IMG/VR virus record: IMGVR_UViG_3300021197_000724
Location: 1-45,565 of that record
Reading direction: 5' to 3' (one strand)
Source of the DNA: a virus
DNA length: 45,565 nt
In this document: positions 8,256-15,090 of the stretch, piece after piece
How the letters are laid out: every line of letters starts with the position of its first letter
How positions within the stretch are numbered: the stretch's first letter is position 1
Notes under the pieces: model-generated
What the model was told of the DNA's origin: nothing
Database searches by the model: none
Seen by the model: only the letters and a program-made list of their open reading frames with translations
Made by a program: the position numbers and the translations under genes

Positions 8256-8277
8256 AGGACATTCGCAAGAATGTCTT
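8256..8277 (+). promoter_or_regulatory. Leader hairpin repeat (second copy)
   Basis: GACATTC-GCAA-GAATGTC (8258-8275), extendable by G-T and A-T pairs, followed by TTTGCTTGTGTTCAC. The hairpin at 7993-8009 (AGCATTC-AAC-GAATGCT) has the same layout, and the 10-nt tail TTGTGTTCAC is identical in both. Each precedes a GGAG ribosome-binding site. The loop differs while the stem is kept, which suggests a selected RNA element such as a processing or stability site. Confidence 0.5.
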
Positions 8278-8319
8278 TGCTTGTGTTCACTACATCAATC
8301 GCAACAAAGGAGAACTGCT

Positions 8320-8928
8320 ATGCAGTCATACACAACGAGAGAAGAATGGTTACAAGCTGCGCTTGTTTTACTGTTTGAGATGGTTTTTGCCAGTGCTGGT
8401 ATCTCACCCGACGCTTGGCAATCCCGGCGCTACAGAGTCACCTGCGGATTCCCTATCGGGTATCGTGGGTCGAAGACCGGCAAGGTCGTGCTAGGTCAGG
8501 CATTCGATGCAAGCGTCAGTGCCGATGGCACCATGGAGGTTTGCATCAACCCCGTCATCGATGAACCCGTCGAGGTTCTTCGAGTCCTGCTACATGAATT
8601 CATTCATGTTTGGGCCGGTATCGAATGCGGTCACCGAGGTGAGTTTGCCCGAATCGCCAAAGCCGTAGGCTTTACTGGCCCTATGACACAGACTCCCGCA
8701 TCGCCAGCTCTGCTGGACACACTCACCGAGATCTCCGAGGTGCTGGGGGTTTACCCCCATGCCAAGGTCGATCCATCGCTTCGTAAGAAGCAAGGCACTC
8801 GTATGCTCAAACTGCTATGCAGTGAGTGTGGCTTCACCGCCAGAGTGTCAGCCAAATGGCAATCGAAGATTACCCCCGAGTCAACATGCCCAGCATGCCA
8901 CCTCGCTGGAACGCTAGTCGCTGACTAG
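8320..8928 (+). CDS. SprT-like zinc metalloprotein
   Basis: A 202-residue protein with the SprT/Spartan layout: HEFIH (His92, Glu93, His96) with a likely third zinc ligand at His105 in GHRGEFARIA, then a C-terminal zinc ribbon of two CxxC pairs (Cys167/170 and Cys190/193). Cellular relatives include proteases that degrade DNA-crosslinked proteins. The start follows GCAACAAAGGAG; earlier in-frame starts would cross the leader hairpin. As an early gene it may clear DNA-bound host proteins, but the substrate is unknown. Confidence 0.8.
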   Translation: MQSYTTREEWLQAALVLLFEMVFASAGISPDAWQSRRYRVTCGFPIGYRGSKTGKVVLGQAFDASVSADGTMEVCINPVIDEPVEVLRVLLHEFIHVWAGIECGHRGEFARIAKAVGFTGPMTQTPASPALLDTLTEISEVLGVYPHAKVDPSLRKKQGTRMLKLLCSECGFTARVSAKWQSKITPESTCPACHLAGTLVAD

Positions 8929-8971
8929 CTTCCAACATCATCCGTTTAAACGCAACAAAGGAGAACATTTC

Positions 8972-10081
8972 ATGTTCGATCATCGTACCACACTTGATGC
9001 TTCGCATCACCAACGTCTTAACAAAATCTGCAAGGTTCTCAATGACCTACGGTCAGAGGGCGATCTTGTGACCCCAGCGCACCGCTCTAAGCTGGCGCTG
9101 CTGGCTACCATGTACCGCATGTCAGCCACGATGCCCGAAGAGGCGAAGGTCAGCCTATGGCTGTATGGCCCCAATGCTGGGGCTGCTACGCTGTCTCAGG
9201 ACGAGATCGAGTCTATGTCAGCCAAGGTGATCGAAGATCTCCGAGGCGACATCGAGGATCTCAAGGCACTGGTCGCATCAACGCAGACCATCACCCACCA
9301 GATCACCATCAACGATGGCGATCCGATCCAAATCAAAGGTCGAGTTCACGAAGTGTTTCACTCTGTCCTCGATTGGGTGGCTATGGCAGAGCCAGTGTAC
9401 ATCGTCGGCCCTGCTGGTTCTGGTAAGACCAGCATCGCAAAGCAGATAGCTGAGGCGCTGGACACTCCGTTCTACTGCTACGGCGCTATCGGTCAGGCTT
9501 TCGAGTTCCTAGGCTACAACGATGCCAACGGCAACTACGTTGAGACCGAGTTCTACAAAGCGTTTAAACATGGCGGTCTCGTCTTGATGGACGAGATGGA
9601 CGCAAGCAACCCCAACGCTTTGCTGTCTCTCAACGCTGCTCTAGCGAATGACTTCGCTAGTTTTCCCTGCGGTCTGGTCGAGCGTCACGCTGATTTCCGA
9701 ATCATTGCATCAGCCAACACCTTCGGTCACGGCGCATCGGCTCAGTATGTCGGACGCAATCCAATGGATGCCGCGACGCTTGACCGCTTCGCTTATATCC
9801 CAATGGGATACGACGAGGCGCTAGAGCGCAGCATCGCTGGCAATGATGCATGGGTTGATCTGGTACAGGCCATCAGGGCACAGGTCGAGCATCACAAGAT
9901 GCGCTTTGTGGTAAGCCCAAGGGCTTCTATCAAGGGCGCTAAAGCACTGGCTGCTGGTATGCCATGGCGCTCTGTGATGGACGCTCTGATCTTCTCCAAG
10001 GGCTGGAGCGACACCGATAAGACCAAGGTCTTAGACGGTGTTGATTTCACGATCATTGACGCACTACAGGAGGCAGCGTAA
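8972..10081 (+). CDS. MoxR/CobS-type AAA+ ATPase
   Basis: A 369-residue protein with a helical N-terminal region (1-120) and one AAA+ domain: Walker A GPAGSGKTS (about 147-155), Walker B GGLVLMDEMD (about 200-209), a sensor-1 region IIASANTFGHG (about 250) and DAATLDRF for the arginine finger. It is closest in style to the CobS/NorQ/MoxR group, ATPases that remodel a partner carrying a vWA domain. The next gene overlaps its stop in TAATG and may be that partner. The leader is GTTTAAACGCAACAAAGGAG. Confidence 0.8.
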   Translation: MFDHRTTLDASHHQRLNKICKVLNDLRSEGDLVTPAHRSKLALLATMYRMSATMPEEAKVSLWLYGPNAGAATLSQDEIESMSAKVIEDLRGDIEDLKALVASTQTITHQITINDGDPIQIKGRVHEVFHSVLDWVAMAEPVYIVGPAGSGKTSIAKQIAEALDTPFYCYGAIGQAFEFLGYNDANGNYVETEFYKAFKHGGLVLMDEMDASNPNALLSLNAALANDFASFPCGLVERHADFRIIASANTFGHGASAQYVGRNPMDAATLDRFAYIPMGYDEALERSIAGNDAWVDLVQAIRAQVEHHKMRFVVSPRASIKGAKALAAGMPWRSVMDALIFSKGWSDTDKTKVLDGVDFTIIDALQEAA

Positions 10082-10905
10082 TGACCAAGGTTATCGAGTA
10101 CAACGTAAGCTGGGACGAGTGCATGGCTGACATGCACCGCGAACCCAACGAGGGCTGGGATGGCCTAGCCAGCACCAAAAAAGAAGGACGCGATGCCAAG
10201 GAATTCTACGGCACCCGCACCTTTGGTGATGCAGTGCAGACTGCGATCAGCGGCTGGGATGAGGGGCGCGATGCTATCGGCTCCGGCGTTGAGTTTGCTA
10301 AGGCAAAGCAGGCATCGTTTAAACGACCTGACTGGGAGTACGGCGTAGCCGGTCAGCGAGCTTGTGTCCCAAGCTACTGTGCTGGTGTCCCGAATCACAT
10401 GGTCTGGATGGACGATACCAGCAACCGCAACGCTATGCCCATCGTCAAGATCTACGCAGACATCGGAGCCACATCGAGCACCGATGCCAGCGCGATGATC
10501 CGTAAAGGCTCTGCCATCGTCGCCCTGATCGACCAGATCGAGCAGTCTGGTCAGCGTGTGGAGTTGATTGCCTGCCAGCTATCCGAAACCGTGGGCTACG
10601 ATCACGACGAGCAGCGCATCTTCATCACGGTCAAACGTGCTGACGAGGTGCTAGATCTTGACCGCATCGCCTTCGCTTTGGCACATCCATCCATGTTGCG
10701 CCGAGTTTGCTTCCGCATCATGGAGTTCACCTACTCAGGATATGTGGGCGGCTATGGCAGAGTGAAGACGTTCAATGACCTGCCTGCCGATGCCATGTAC
10801 ATCCCCCCGATGTACGGCGACAAGGGCTACTACACGATGACCGAGGCGCTGGATACAGTGATGGGACATTGGAACGAATGCGCTGCCAACACCGAGGCAG
10901 CGTAA
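10081..10905 (+). CDS. Putative partner of the AAA+ ATPase with degenerate vWA-like core
   Basis: A 274-residue protein coupled to the ATPase gene by a TAATG overlap. The segment VKIYADIGATSS, followed by SAIVALIDQIEQSGQRVELI, resembles the first strand, metal-site loop, helix and second strand of a vWA domain, but the usual DxSxS is altered to D-x-G-x-T-S. Known MoxR-family ATPases pair with vWA proteins, and that context drives this reading. The N-terminus is rich in Trp, Asp and Gly. It may instead belong to a phage family without vWA kinship. Confidence 0.45.
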   Translation: MTKVIEYNVSWDECMADMHREPNEGWDGLASTKKEGRDAKEFYGTRTFGDAVQTAISGWDEGRDAIGSGVEFAKAKQASFKRPDWEYGVAGQRACVPSYCAGVPNHMVWMDDTSNRNAMPIVKIYADIGATSSTDASAMIRKGSAIVALIDQIEQSGQRVELIACQLSETVGYDHDEQRIFITVKRADEVLDLDRIAFALAHPSMLRRVCFRIMEFTYSGYVGGYGRVKTFNDLPADAMYIPPMYGDKGYYTMTEALDTVMGHWNECAANTEAA

Positions 10906-10909
10906 GAAT

Positions 10910-10925
10910 TACGCAAATATGCGTA
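10910..10925 (+). terminator. Small hairpin after the ATPase pair
   Basis: A perfect inverted repeat TACGCA-AATA-TGCGTA five bases after the stop at 10905. It has no T-tract, so it may be a weak terminator, an mRNA-protecting hairpin or a protein site. A GTTTAAAC site follows at 10928. Confidence 0.3.
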
Positions 10926-10957
10926 CTGTTTAAACGCAACAATAGGAGGCAATAGCC

Positions 10958-11083
10958 TTGAAGTATTCAAACCCGCCGCCGCCATTCACTTCACATGAAG
11001 GGCGGATCATGGGTACGGCTAATGATGTGGAGTGCGCCTTGGGAAGTCCGACCAAGGGTAAGCGACAAAGATGCGACCTGTAA
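10958..11083 (+). CDS. Small ORF with TTG start and strong ribosome-binding site
   Basis: A 41-codon reading frame starting MKYSNPPPPFTSHEGR. It is supported by the composite leader GTTTAAACGCAACAATAGGAGG seven bases upstream, which otherwise precedes real genes here. The four-proline run and basic C-terminus (KGKRQRCDL) give no family. Without this frame, 260 bases between genes would be empty behind a strong translation signal. Confidence 0.45.
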   Translation: MKYSNPPPPFTSHEGRIMGTANDVECALGSPTKGKRQRCDL

Positions 11084-11106
11084 AGCCTCGGCACTCACCA
11101 TACTTG

Positions 11107-11134
11107 TTGACAATCAACACCACCATGCTACTTT
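11107..11134 (+). promoter_or_regulatory. Early promoter, repeat family copy 1
   Basis: TTGACA, a 16-nt spacer and TACTTT, followed at once by AGTAACAC and then the leader CGCAACAAGGAG. The block TGCTACTTTAGTAACAC is identical in the promoter at 12452-12480. It would serve the gene at 11165. Confidence 0.65.
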
Positions 11135-11164
11135 AGTAACACACATCGCAACAAGGAGAAACCC

Positions 11165-11383
11165 ATGCGAAACCAATACGGCAACACCCCACAAGAGCAA
11201 GCTCGATCAGAAATACTGACCTTGCTCCATCAAATGGCGCTGACAGACGAAACCGAAAGCATTTACTTCGATTATGAAACTCCGTCGTTCATCCGCGCCA
11301 AGCGTAAGCACTTCGGCAAACTCATGCACAAACTGGCTAACGAGTGGGGCCACGATGTGGGAGGGAAGATACTCGACGTTTAG
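11165..11383 (+). CDS. Small early protein, unknown
   Basis: A 72-residue, mostly helical and charged protein starting MRNQYGNTPQEQARSEIL. It has the leader CGCAACAAGGAG and a promoter of the repeated type 30 nt upstream of the leader. I recognise no family. Confidence 0.65.
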   Translation: MRNQYGNTPQEQARSEILTLLHQMALTDETESIYFDYETPSFIRAKRKHFGKLMHKLANEWGHDVGGKILDV

Positions 11384-11388
11384 TCGAA

Positions 11389-11403
11389 ACCGCCTATGGC
11401 GGT
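11389..11403 (+). terminator. Hairpin between small early genes
   Basis: ACCGCC-TAT-GGCGGT, six perfect pairs with a three-base loop, six bases after the stop of the preceding gene and followed by CTGTGT. The U-tract is poor, so it may only slow polymerase or protect the mRNA end. Confidence 0.35.
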
Positions 11404-11480
11404 CTGTGTCGGTTGGCTACCGGCGCACTGATGAGACAAGCCGTTTAAACGCAACAAGGATATATAATTTAGGAGATGCG

Positions 11481-11714
11481 ATGACAATTTACGATCACTA
11501 TTTGAAGAATCCTCCGATCAGCGACTTGGGGTATCCCGACAGAGGCTCGACTGCGCGTCATGCTTTCTGGAACGGCTACGCCGGTAGCCCTGCTCAGGGA
11601 TGCCCTAACAGTTCTGCTCGACTCGCTTGGAGAGCTGGTAAAAAAGCACACAAAGACAACAATCAAGAATGTCTTTCCGCTTTCAACAAACATCTGAACG
11701 CAACTAGGAGATAG
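11481..11714 (+). CDS. Rmf/CrpP-like small protein
   Basis: A 77-residue protein whose middle part, AFWNGYAGSPAQGCPNS followed by ARLAWRAGKKAH, matches the pattern of ribosome modulation factor and CrpP-type proteins: aromatic-x-x-Gly ... Gly ... Cys-Pro ... Trp-x-x-Gly. Rmf dimerises and silences ribosomes. A phage copy might act on host translation, but relatives in phages are untested as far as I know. The start follows TTTAGGAGATGCG; the frame has no other good start nearby. Confidence 0.5.
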   Translation: MTIYDHYLKNPPISDLGYPDRGSTARHAFWNGYAGSPAQGCPNSSARLAWRAGKKAHKDNNQECLSAFNKHLNATRR

Positions 11715-11718
11715 ATCT

Positions 11719-12183
11719 ATGGACATAAAAGACTGGACAAACGAGGTCAAGCTGAAGACCTTTCACCACTACCAAGCAGCTCGCACTTGGGCAAAGCAAA
11801 GCAGATTTCTCGCTGATGATTTGCATCGCAAACACGGCGATGCCCACCTGACCGGACAGCACCCGCTGTCTGATTTCCTGTACCCCAACGTGCGGAACGC
11901 AATCCTTGAGGCGGAGCAGATCTCAATGAGCACCCAAGGGCATGGTTTAAACGCTAAAAAGCGATTTCAGTTGGCGGTTTTCGTGGGCCACATCTCCGAT
12001 GCTGTTGCACACCTTACGTTTGTGGAGAACAGCATTGGTCGGCGCGAGGGTAAAGACCTGATCCAATACTTGGATAAATGGCGCGAAGCAGAAATCCATC
12101 TCATAGATGAGATACTTGTGGCGATTGAGCAACGTATCACTGACAAGTCCCCTCACGTGACAACCTTGTATCTTAGTTTTTAG
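11719..12183 (+). CDS. Early protein, unknown, helical
   Basis: A 154-residue protein with leader CGCAACTAGGAG. It looks all-helical with many His, Lys and Glu residues; an internal FVGHISDAVAHLTFVEN segment may be buried. It contains a GTTTAAAC site at 11945, read as Gly-Leu-Asn. I recognise no family. Confidence 0.6.
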   Translation: MDIKDWTNEVKLKTFHHYQAARTWAKQSRFLADDLHRKHGDAHLTGQHPLSDFLYPNVRNAILEAEQISMSTQGHGLNAKKRFQLAVFVGHISDAVAHLTFVENSIGRREGKDLIQYLDKWREAEIHLIDEILVAIEQRITDKSPHVTTLYLSF

Positions 12184-12196
12184 TGGAGGTAGAGAG

Positions 12197-12418
12197 ATGA
12201 GTTTATTTTGGGAAACATTAGCTGCGGTGCTCCGCATAATCAGCTACCTGCTGATGACAATCACGTTCTTATGGGCAGGGATCTACCTCACCCACGGATA
12301 CTACACCGGCCTGCCAAACATACACTGGTCGTTCAGCTTCATCGGCCCACTGCTGATTGTGAACTCATTCGGCTGGGTGGCGGTGATGCTGCTGGACTTC
12401 AAGATGTTGAGACCCTGA
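12197..12418 (+). CDS. Small two-helix membrane protein
   Basis: A 73-residue hydrophobic protein with two likely transmembrane helices (about residues 8-30 and 46-66) and few charges, ending KMLRP. The ribosome-binding site is GGAGGT. It is an inner-membrane protein of unknown role in an early gene block, possibly acting on host membrane functions. Confidence 0.55.
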   Translation: MSLFWETLAAVLRIISYLLMTITFLWAGIYLTHGYYTGLPNIHWSFSFIGPLLIVNSFGWVAVMLLDFKMLRP

Positions 12419-12451
12419 CGCACTACGTCAACAACATGATTGCACTGGGGG

Positions 12452-12480
12452 TTGACAACACAATCCCAGTGTGCTACTTT
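12452..12480 (+). promoter_or_regulatory. Early promoter, repeat family copy 2
   Basis: TTGACA, 17-nt spacer, TACTTT, then AGTAACAC and CGCAACAAGGAG. It shares TGCTACTTTAGTAACAC exactly with the copy at 11107. It reads into the 62-residue protein and the larger gene after it. Confidence 0.65.
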
Positions 12481-12509
12481 AGTAACACTCGCAACAAGGA
12501 GATAGAGTG

Positions 12510-12698
12510 ATGAGATATGTAGATTTAACCGGCCCCGATGGAAACGCATTCGCATTGATCGGCATGGTGTATGAGATCTGCGAAGAGATAGATCGCAACC
12601 CTAACCGCATCGTGAGAGACATGAAATCAGGTGACTATGAGAACTTGGTTGAGGTGTTTAAACGAGAGCTTGAAGGTCATGTTGAGGTGGAGGATTAG
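12510..12698 (+). CDS. Small acidic early protein, unknown
   Basis: A 62-residue protein starting MRYVDLTGPDGNAFALIG, rich in Glu and Asp. The leader CGCAACAAGGAG fixes the start; a GTG one codon upstream is an alternative. Similar short proteins with a 'dl.gp.GNaf.i' opening occur in many phages, function unknown. GTTTAAAC occurs at 12656 as Val-Phe-Lys-Arg. Confidence 0.6.
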   Translation: MRYVDLTGPDGNAFALIGMVYEICEEIDRNPNRIVRDMKSGDYENLVEVFKRELEGHVEVED

Positions 12699-12700
12699 GC

Positions 12701-13216
12701 ATGGAGGTGTACACAGACAAGGACTTCATCTTTGAAGAGGTGCCTATGCCAAGGCGCACCGTCGAGCAGATGATACCGATCATCGAGAAGAATGCCCCCG
12801 CCGTTTGGTCTGATGCCCACATCAGGCAAAACGCCGAGGTGTTGGCGCAGGAGGATGCTGAGTCCAAGTGCTACCTGTCACCCATGTTCCAAGTAGTGCG
12901 GCGCGTCCTGTGGGATGAGCAGCATGGCTTTGAGGGCAACACCCCAACCTACCTATCATTCAAACGCATAGACCGCGAGCCGCTTGGCGATTGGAGGGCC
13001 AAGCAACGCATCAAGAATGCCGTCCTAGGCGATCACTGGGAGGGCGTTGAGTTATATCCAGCAGAGGAGCGGCTGGTGGATACAAGCAATCAGTATCATA
13101 TGTTCGCATGGGAAGGGATCTTCCCCATATACCTGTTCAACAGCCGCGAGGTTTACTCCAAAGAGTACGCCGAGGAGTTGAACAAAGAGCTTGGAATGAA
13201 AACCAAGCAACGATAA
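12701..13216 (+). CDS. Conserved phage protein (DUF7694-like), unknown function
   Basis: A 171-residue protein in which DWRAKQRIKNAVLGDHWEGV is followed by ELYPAEERLVDTSNQYHMF, a pattern I associate with the DUF7694 group of phage proteins. No catalytic motif is evident. It follows the previous stop by only 2 nt. The family name is from memory and unverified. Confidence 0.55.
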   Translation: MEVYTDKDFIFEEVPMPRRTVEQMIPIIEKNAPAVWSDAHIRQNAEVLAQEDAESKCYLSPMFQVVRRVLWDEQHGFEGNTPTYLSFKRIDREPLGDWRAKQRIKNAVLGDHWEGVELYPAEERLVDTSNQYHMFAWEGIFPIYLFNSREVYSKEYAEELNKELGMKTKQR

Positions 13217-13225
13217 CCACCTACA

Positions 13226-13263
13226 GCCGTGTTATGTGTACCAGTGGTGATGCATGACACGGC
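13226..13263 (+). terminator. Long imperfect hairpin in intergenic gap
   Basis: GCCGTGT (13226-13232) pairs with ACACGGC (13257-13263); after one mismatch ATG pairs with CAT, closing a loop of about 13 nt. It lies in the 82-nt gap before the next gene, whose leader starts with GTTTAAAC at 13275. No T-tract follows, so the role may be a terminator, an operator or an mRNA end. Confidence 0.35.
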
Positions 13264-13298
13264 AATTGGAAACTGTTTAAACGCAACAAGGAGCTGCT

Positions 13299-13706
13299 AT
13301 GCAGACAGAGATAACGATACTTCCATCCAACGTGATGCTTTCGTGGACATTTGATCCAAACGGAGCATACACCTACATGGACAAGCACGGAATGGTGCTT
13401 TCCGCAGGGTTCATACCCGACTTCTTCCTCGCAGGTATTGAGGAAGGAACTGATCTGGACAGTGTGTCCAAGATCATGGACGAGAACTACGGGTTCGGGG
13501 GGTTCAACGAATACCCTTGGCCCAGCACCATAGGGCCGCAGAGCCGCCTCATAAGCTCGTATGAGGAAGACCCCGACCTAGACCCTATCCTCATCATGAG
13601 GGCGCGCAGTCAGTCCGACATGGATCTGGAGTGCATCGTGTACGAGGCAGGGGTCATCGCCCTTCGGGACGAAGAAGGTAACTCAAAAGTAGCGAGGTTC
13701 GACTAA
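13299..13706 (+). CDS. Early protein, unknown
   Basis: A 135-residue acidic protein with alternating beta-prone and helical stretches. Its leader is the fused element GTTTAAACGCAACAAGGAG. The stop overlaps the next start (TAATG). No family is recognised. Confidence 0.6.
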   Translation: MQTEITILPSNVMLSWTFDPNGAYTYMDKHGMVLSAGFIPDFFLAGIEEGTDLDSVSKIMDENYGFGGFNEYPWPSTIGPQSRLISSYEEDPDLDPILIMRARSQSDMDLECIVYEAGVIALRDEEGNSKVARFD

Positions 13707-14077
13707 TGAATGGCATCGAAGAAAAAATCGTGAGCAGGTTTGTCCGAGGCTGGGATGGCAAGCTGGCGAACACGGAGTCGCATGACAACACGCTGTACCT
13801 GCATGGCAATGCCATCGCTTGGCGCAACGACGAGACAGGTGAGGTGTGGATCACCAACGCTGGATGGCACACCAAAACAACACAGTCTCGTTTAAACGCA
13901 GTGCTGCAATCACTAGGTGTTGAGGGCCGAGTCTTCACAAAGAAGGGTCGGCAATACCTAGAAAGACGGGAGGATGATGAGATGGTCACCCACCCGATGA
14001 CACAATGGATAGAGGTGCGCTCGCACCAGCTATCCGAAACTTTGGCGCAACTACAGGAGAAGGTATCTCATGGATGA
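13706..14077 (+). CDS. Conserved small phage protein, unknown
   Basis: A 123-residue protein with the segment LYLHGNAIAWRNDETGEVWI followed by TNAGWHTKTTQSRLNA. A 'hGN.Ia......I...GW.T.TT..RLN' pattern recurs in phage hypothetical proteins I have seen, always without a function. The Arg-Leu-Asn codons carry a GTTTAAAC site at 13890. The gene is coupled on both sides by overlaps. Confidence 0.6.
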   Translation: MNGIEEKIVSRFVRGWDGKLANTESHDNTLYLHGNAIAWRNDETGEVWITNAGWHTKTTQSRLNAVLQSLGVEGRVFTKKGRQYLERREDDEMVTHPMTQWIEVRSHQLSETLAQLQEKVSHG

Positions 14078-14351
14078 GATCACAGAACAAATACACCGCA
14101 TGGTCAAAGAGACTGAACGACACGCACAAGACTTACTTGCCGATGTGAAAGACCCGCATGTCATGCTTCATGCAGTCTACGGACACATCTCCCGCGAGAT
14201 CGTTAAGACCGTGAGAGACATGGACATTCCGCTCGATCTTCAGACAAAGATCATGTGGTCTTTGATTTTGGTGCTAGAACGAGAGGTCACGAGACATGAG
14301 ATCAACATTGTCATGGACAGCGACAAGCAGATGGAGACGATCAAGCACTGA
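14070..14351 (+). CDS. Helical early protein, unknown
   Basis: A 93-residue protein rich in His, Glu and Asp and probably all-helical, overlapping the previous gene by 8 nt. The GGAG in ACAGGAGAAGG lies 12 nt upstream. It shows a hydrophobic segment IMWSLILVLE near residue 70, but is not clearly membrane-bound. Confidence 0.55.
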   Translation: MDEITEQIHRMVKETERHAQDLLADVKDPHVMLHAVYGHISREIVKTVRDMDIPLDLQTKIMWSLILVLEREVTRHEINIVMDSDKQMETIKH

Positions 14352-14352
14352 A

Positions 14353-14393
14353 GGTACGTCTTGCGCCCAAAAGGGTACGTCTTGCGCCCAAAA
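14353..14393 (+). repeat. 21-bp tandem duplication
   Basis: GGTACGTCTTGCGCCCAAAA occurs twice, at 14353-14372 and 14374-14393, with one base between. It lies in the non-coding start of the 14352-14406 gap. The identity of the two copies suggests a recent duplication or a tandem protein-binding site. Confidence 0.85.
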
Positions 14394-14406
14394 TTGTAAG
14401 ACAGGT

Positions 14407-14517
14407 GTGTTAGTCGCGCTGCTTGTTGCGGCGTTTGGGTTGGCACATGAGATTGATTTTCGAGAGCAGTGCGGGAGAGATCCCGCCTGTGCCTCACAGC
14501 ATTTGGAGACACAATGA
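14407..14517 (+). CDS. Possible 36-residue signal-peptide-like protein
   Basis: A GTG-started frame with a hydrophobic N-terminus (LVALLVAAFGLAHEIDF) and two cysteines in a short polar tail. Its TGA overlaps the next ATG as ATGA, the coupling style used across this window. The ribosome-binding site is weak. It could be a small exported or membrane peptide, or chance. Confidence 0.35.
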   Translation: MLVALLVAAFGLAHEIDFREQCGRDPACASQHLETQ

Positions 14518-14684
14518 AACTCAAAGAGTTATCAAAGATTGCCAAGGATCTTGGCGAAGAGAAGATCATAAAGATGATCGAGAAAGAAACAGCGAAGCTG
14601 AGAAAGCGTAACGATGGGATGGTCAAGGTCGCAGACCTAGCAGACAATCTCATCGCTGAGATAAGGAGCAGAGACAATGGGTGA
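14514..14684 (+). CDS. Small charged helical protein
   Basis: A 56-residue Lys/Glu-rich helical protein starting MKLKELSKIAKDLGEEKI. The start has TTGGAGA upstream and overlaps the previous frame by ATGA. Its stop overlaps the next gene (ATGGGTGA). No family is recognised. Confidence 0.55.
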   Translation: MKLKELSKIAKDLGEEKIIKMIEKETAKLRKRNDGMVKVADLADNLIAEIRSRDNG

Positions 14685-15090
14685 TGTAGTAGATATGCAG
14701 GGAAACACCTTACGCGAGAGCGTGACGCAAGAACCCATGCGAGATCCTGATCGAGTGCTGATGCAACCACACTCAGATGTGTTCGCAAGGCTTGAACAAT
14801 TTGCGCTCACTGCTAACTGCGAAAGCCACCTGATCGAATACTTCAGGGACAAATCTTGTTTAAACGGCTATGTCACTGGTTGTCTCAGGCGGTTTGCCGA
14901 GGCTGATTACGGGACGCTGAACGAAGAAGACATACGGGAGAACGAAGAGAACCTGCGCTCTGGTCAGATGATGATCGGGGTGTACCCCTTCGATGAGAAC
15001 CCGCAGGCAGGCAACCTAGATCTGCGTACCTATCTGATCCTCGATGCTGGTCACGAAACCCTGACCATGCTGATGCCGGAGGACTACTGA
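14677..15090 (+). CDS. Early protein, unknown
   Basis: A 137-residue acidic protein with AAGGAG upstream, overlapping the preceding gene by 8 nt and the next by one base (TGATG). It contains a GTTTAAAC at 14858, read as Cys-Leu-Asn-Gly. The C-terminus (TYLILDAGHETLTMLMPEDY) is beta-prone. No family is recognised. Confidence 0.6.
   Translation: MGDVVDMQGNTLRESVTQEPMRDPDRVLMQPHSDVFARLEQFALTANCESHLIEYFRDKSCLNGYVTGCLRRFAEADYGTLNEEDIRENEENLRSGQMMIGVYPFDENPQAGNLDLRTYLILDAGHETLTMLMPEDY

Noticed and set aside
14240-14788. Long minus-strand frame across early genes
   Set aside because: It lies antisense to four coupled small genes with ribosome-binding sites and has no leader of its own.
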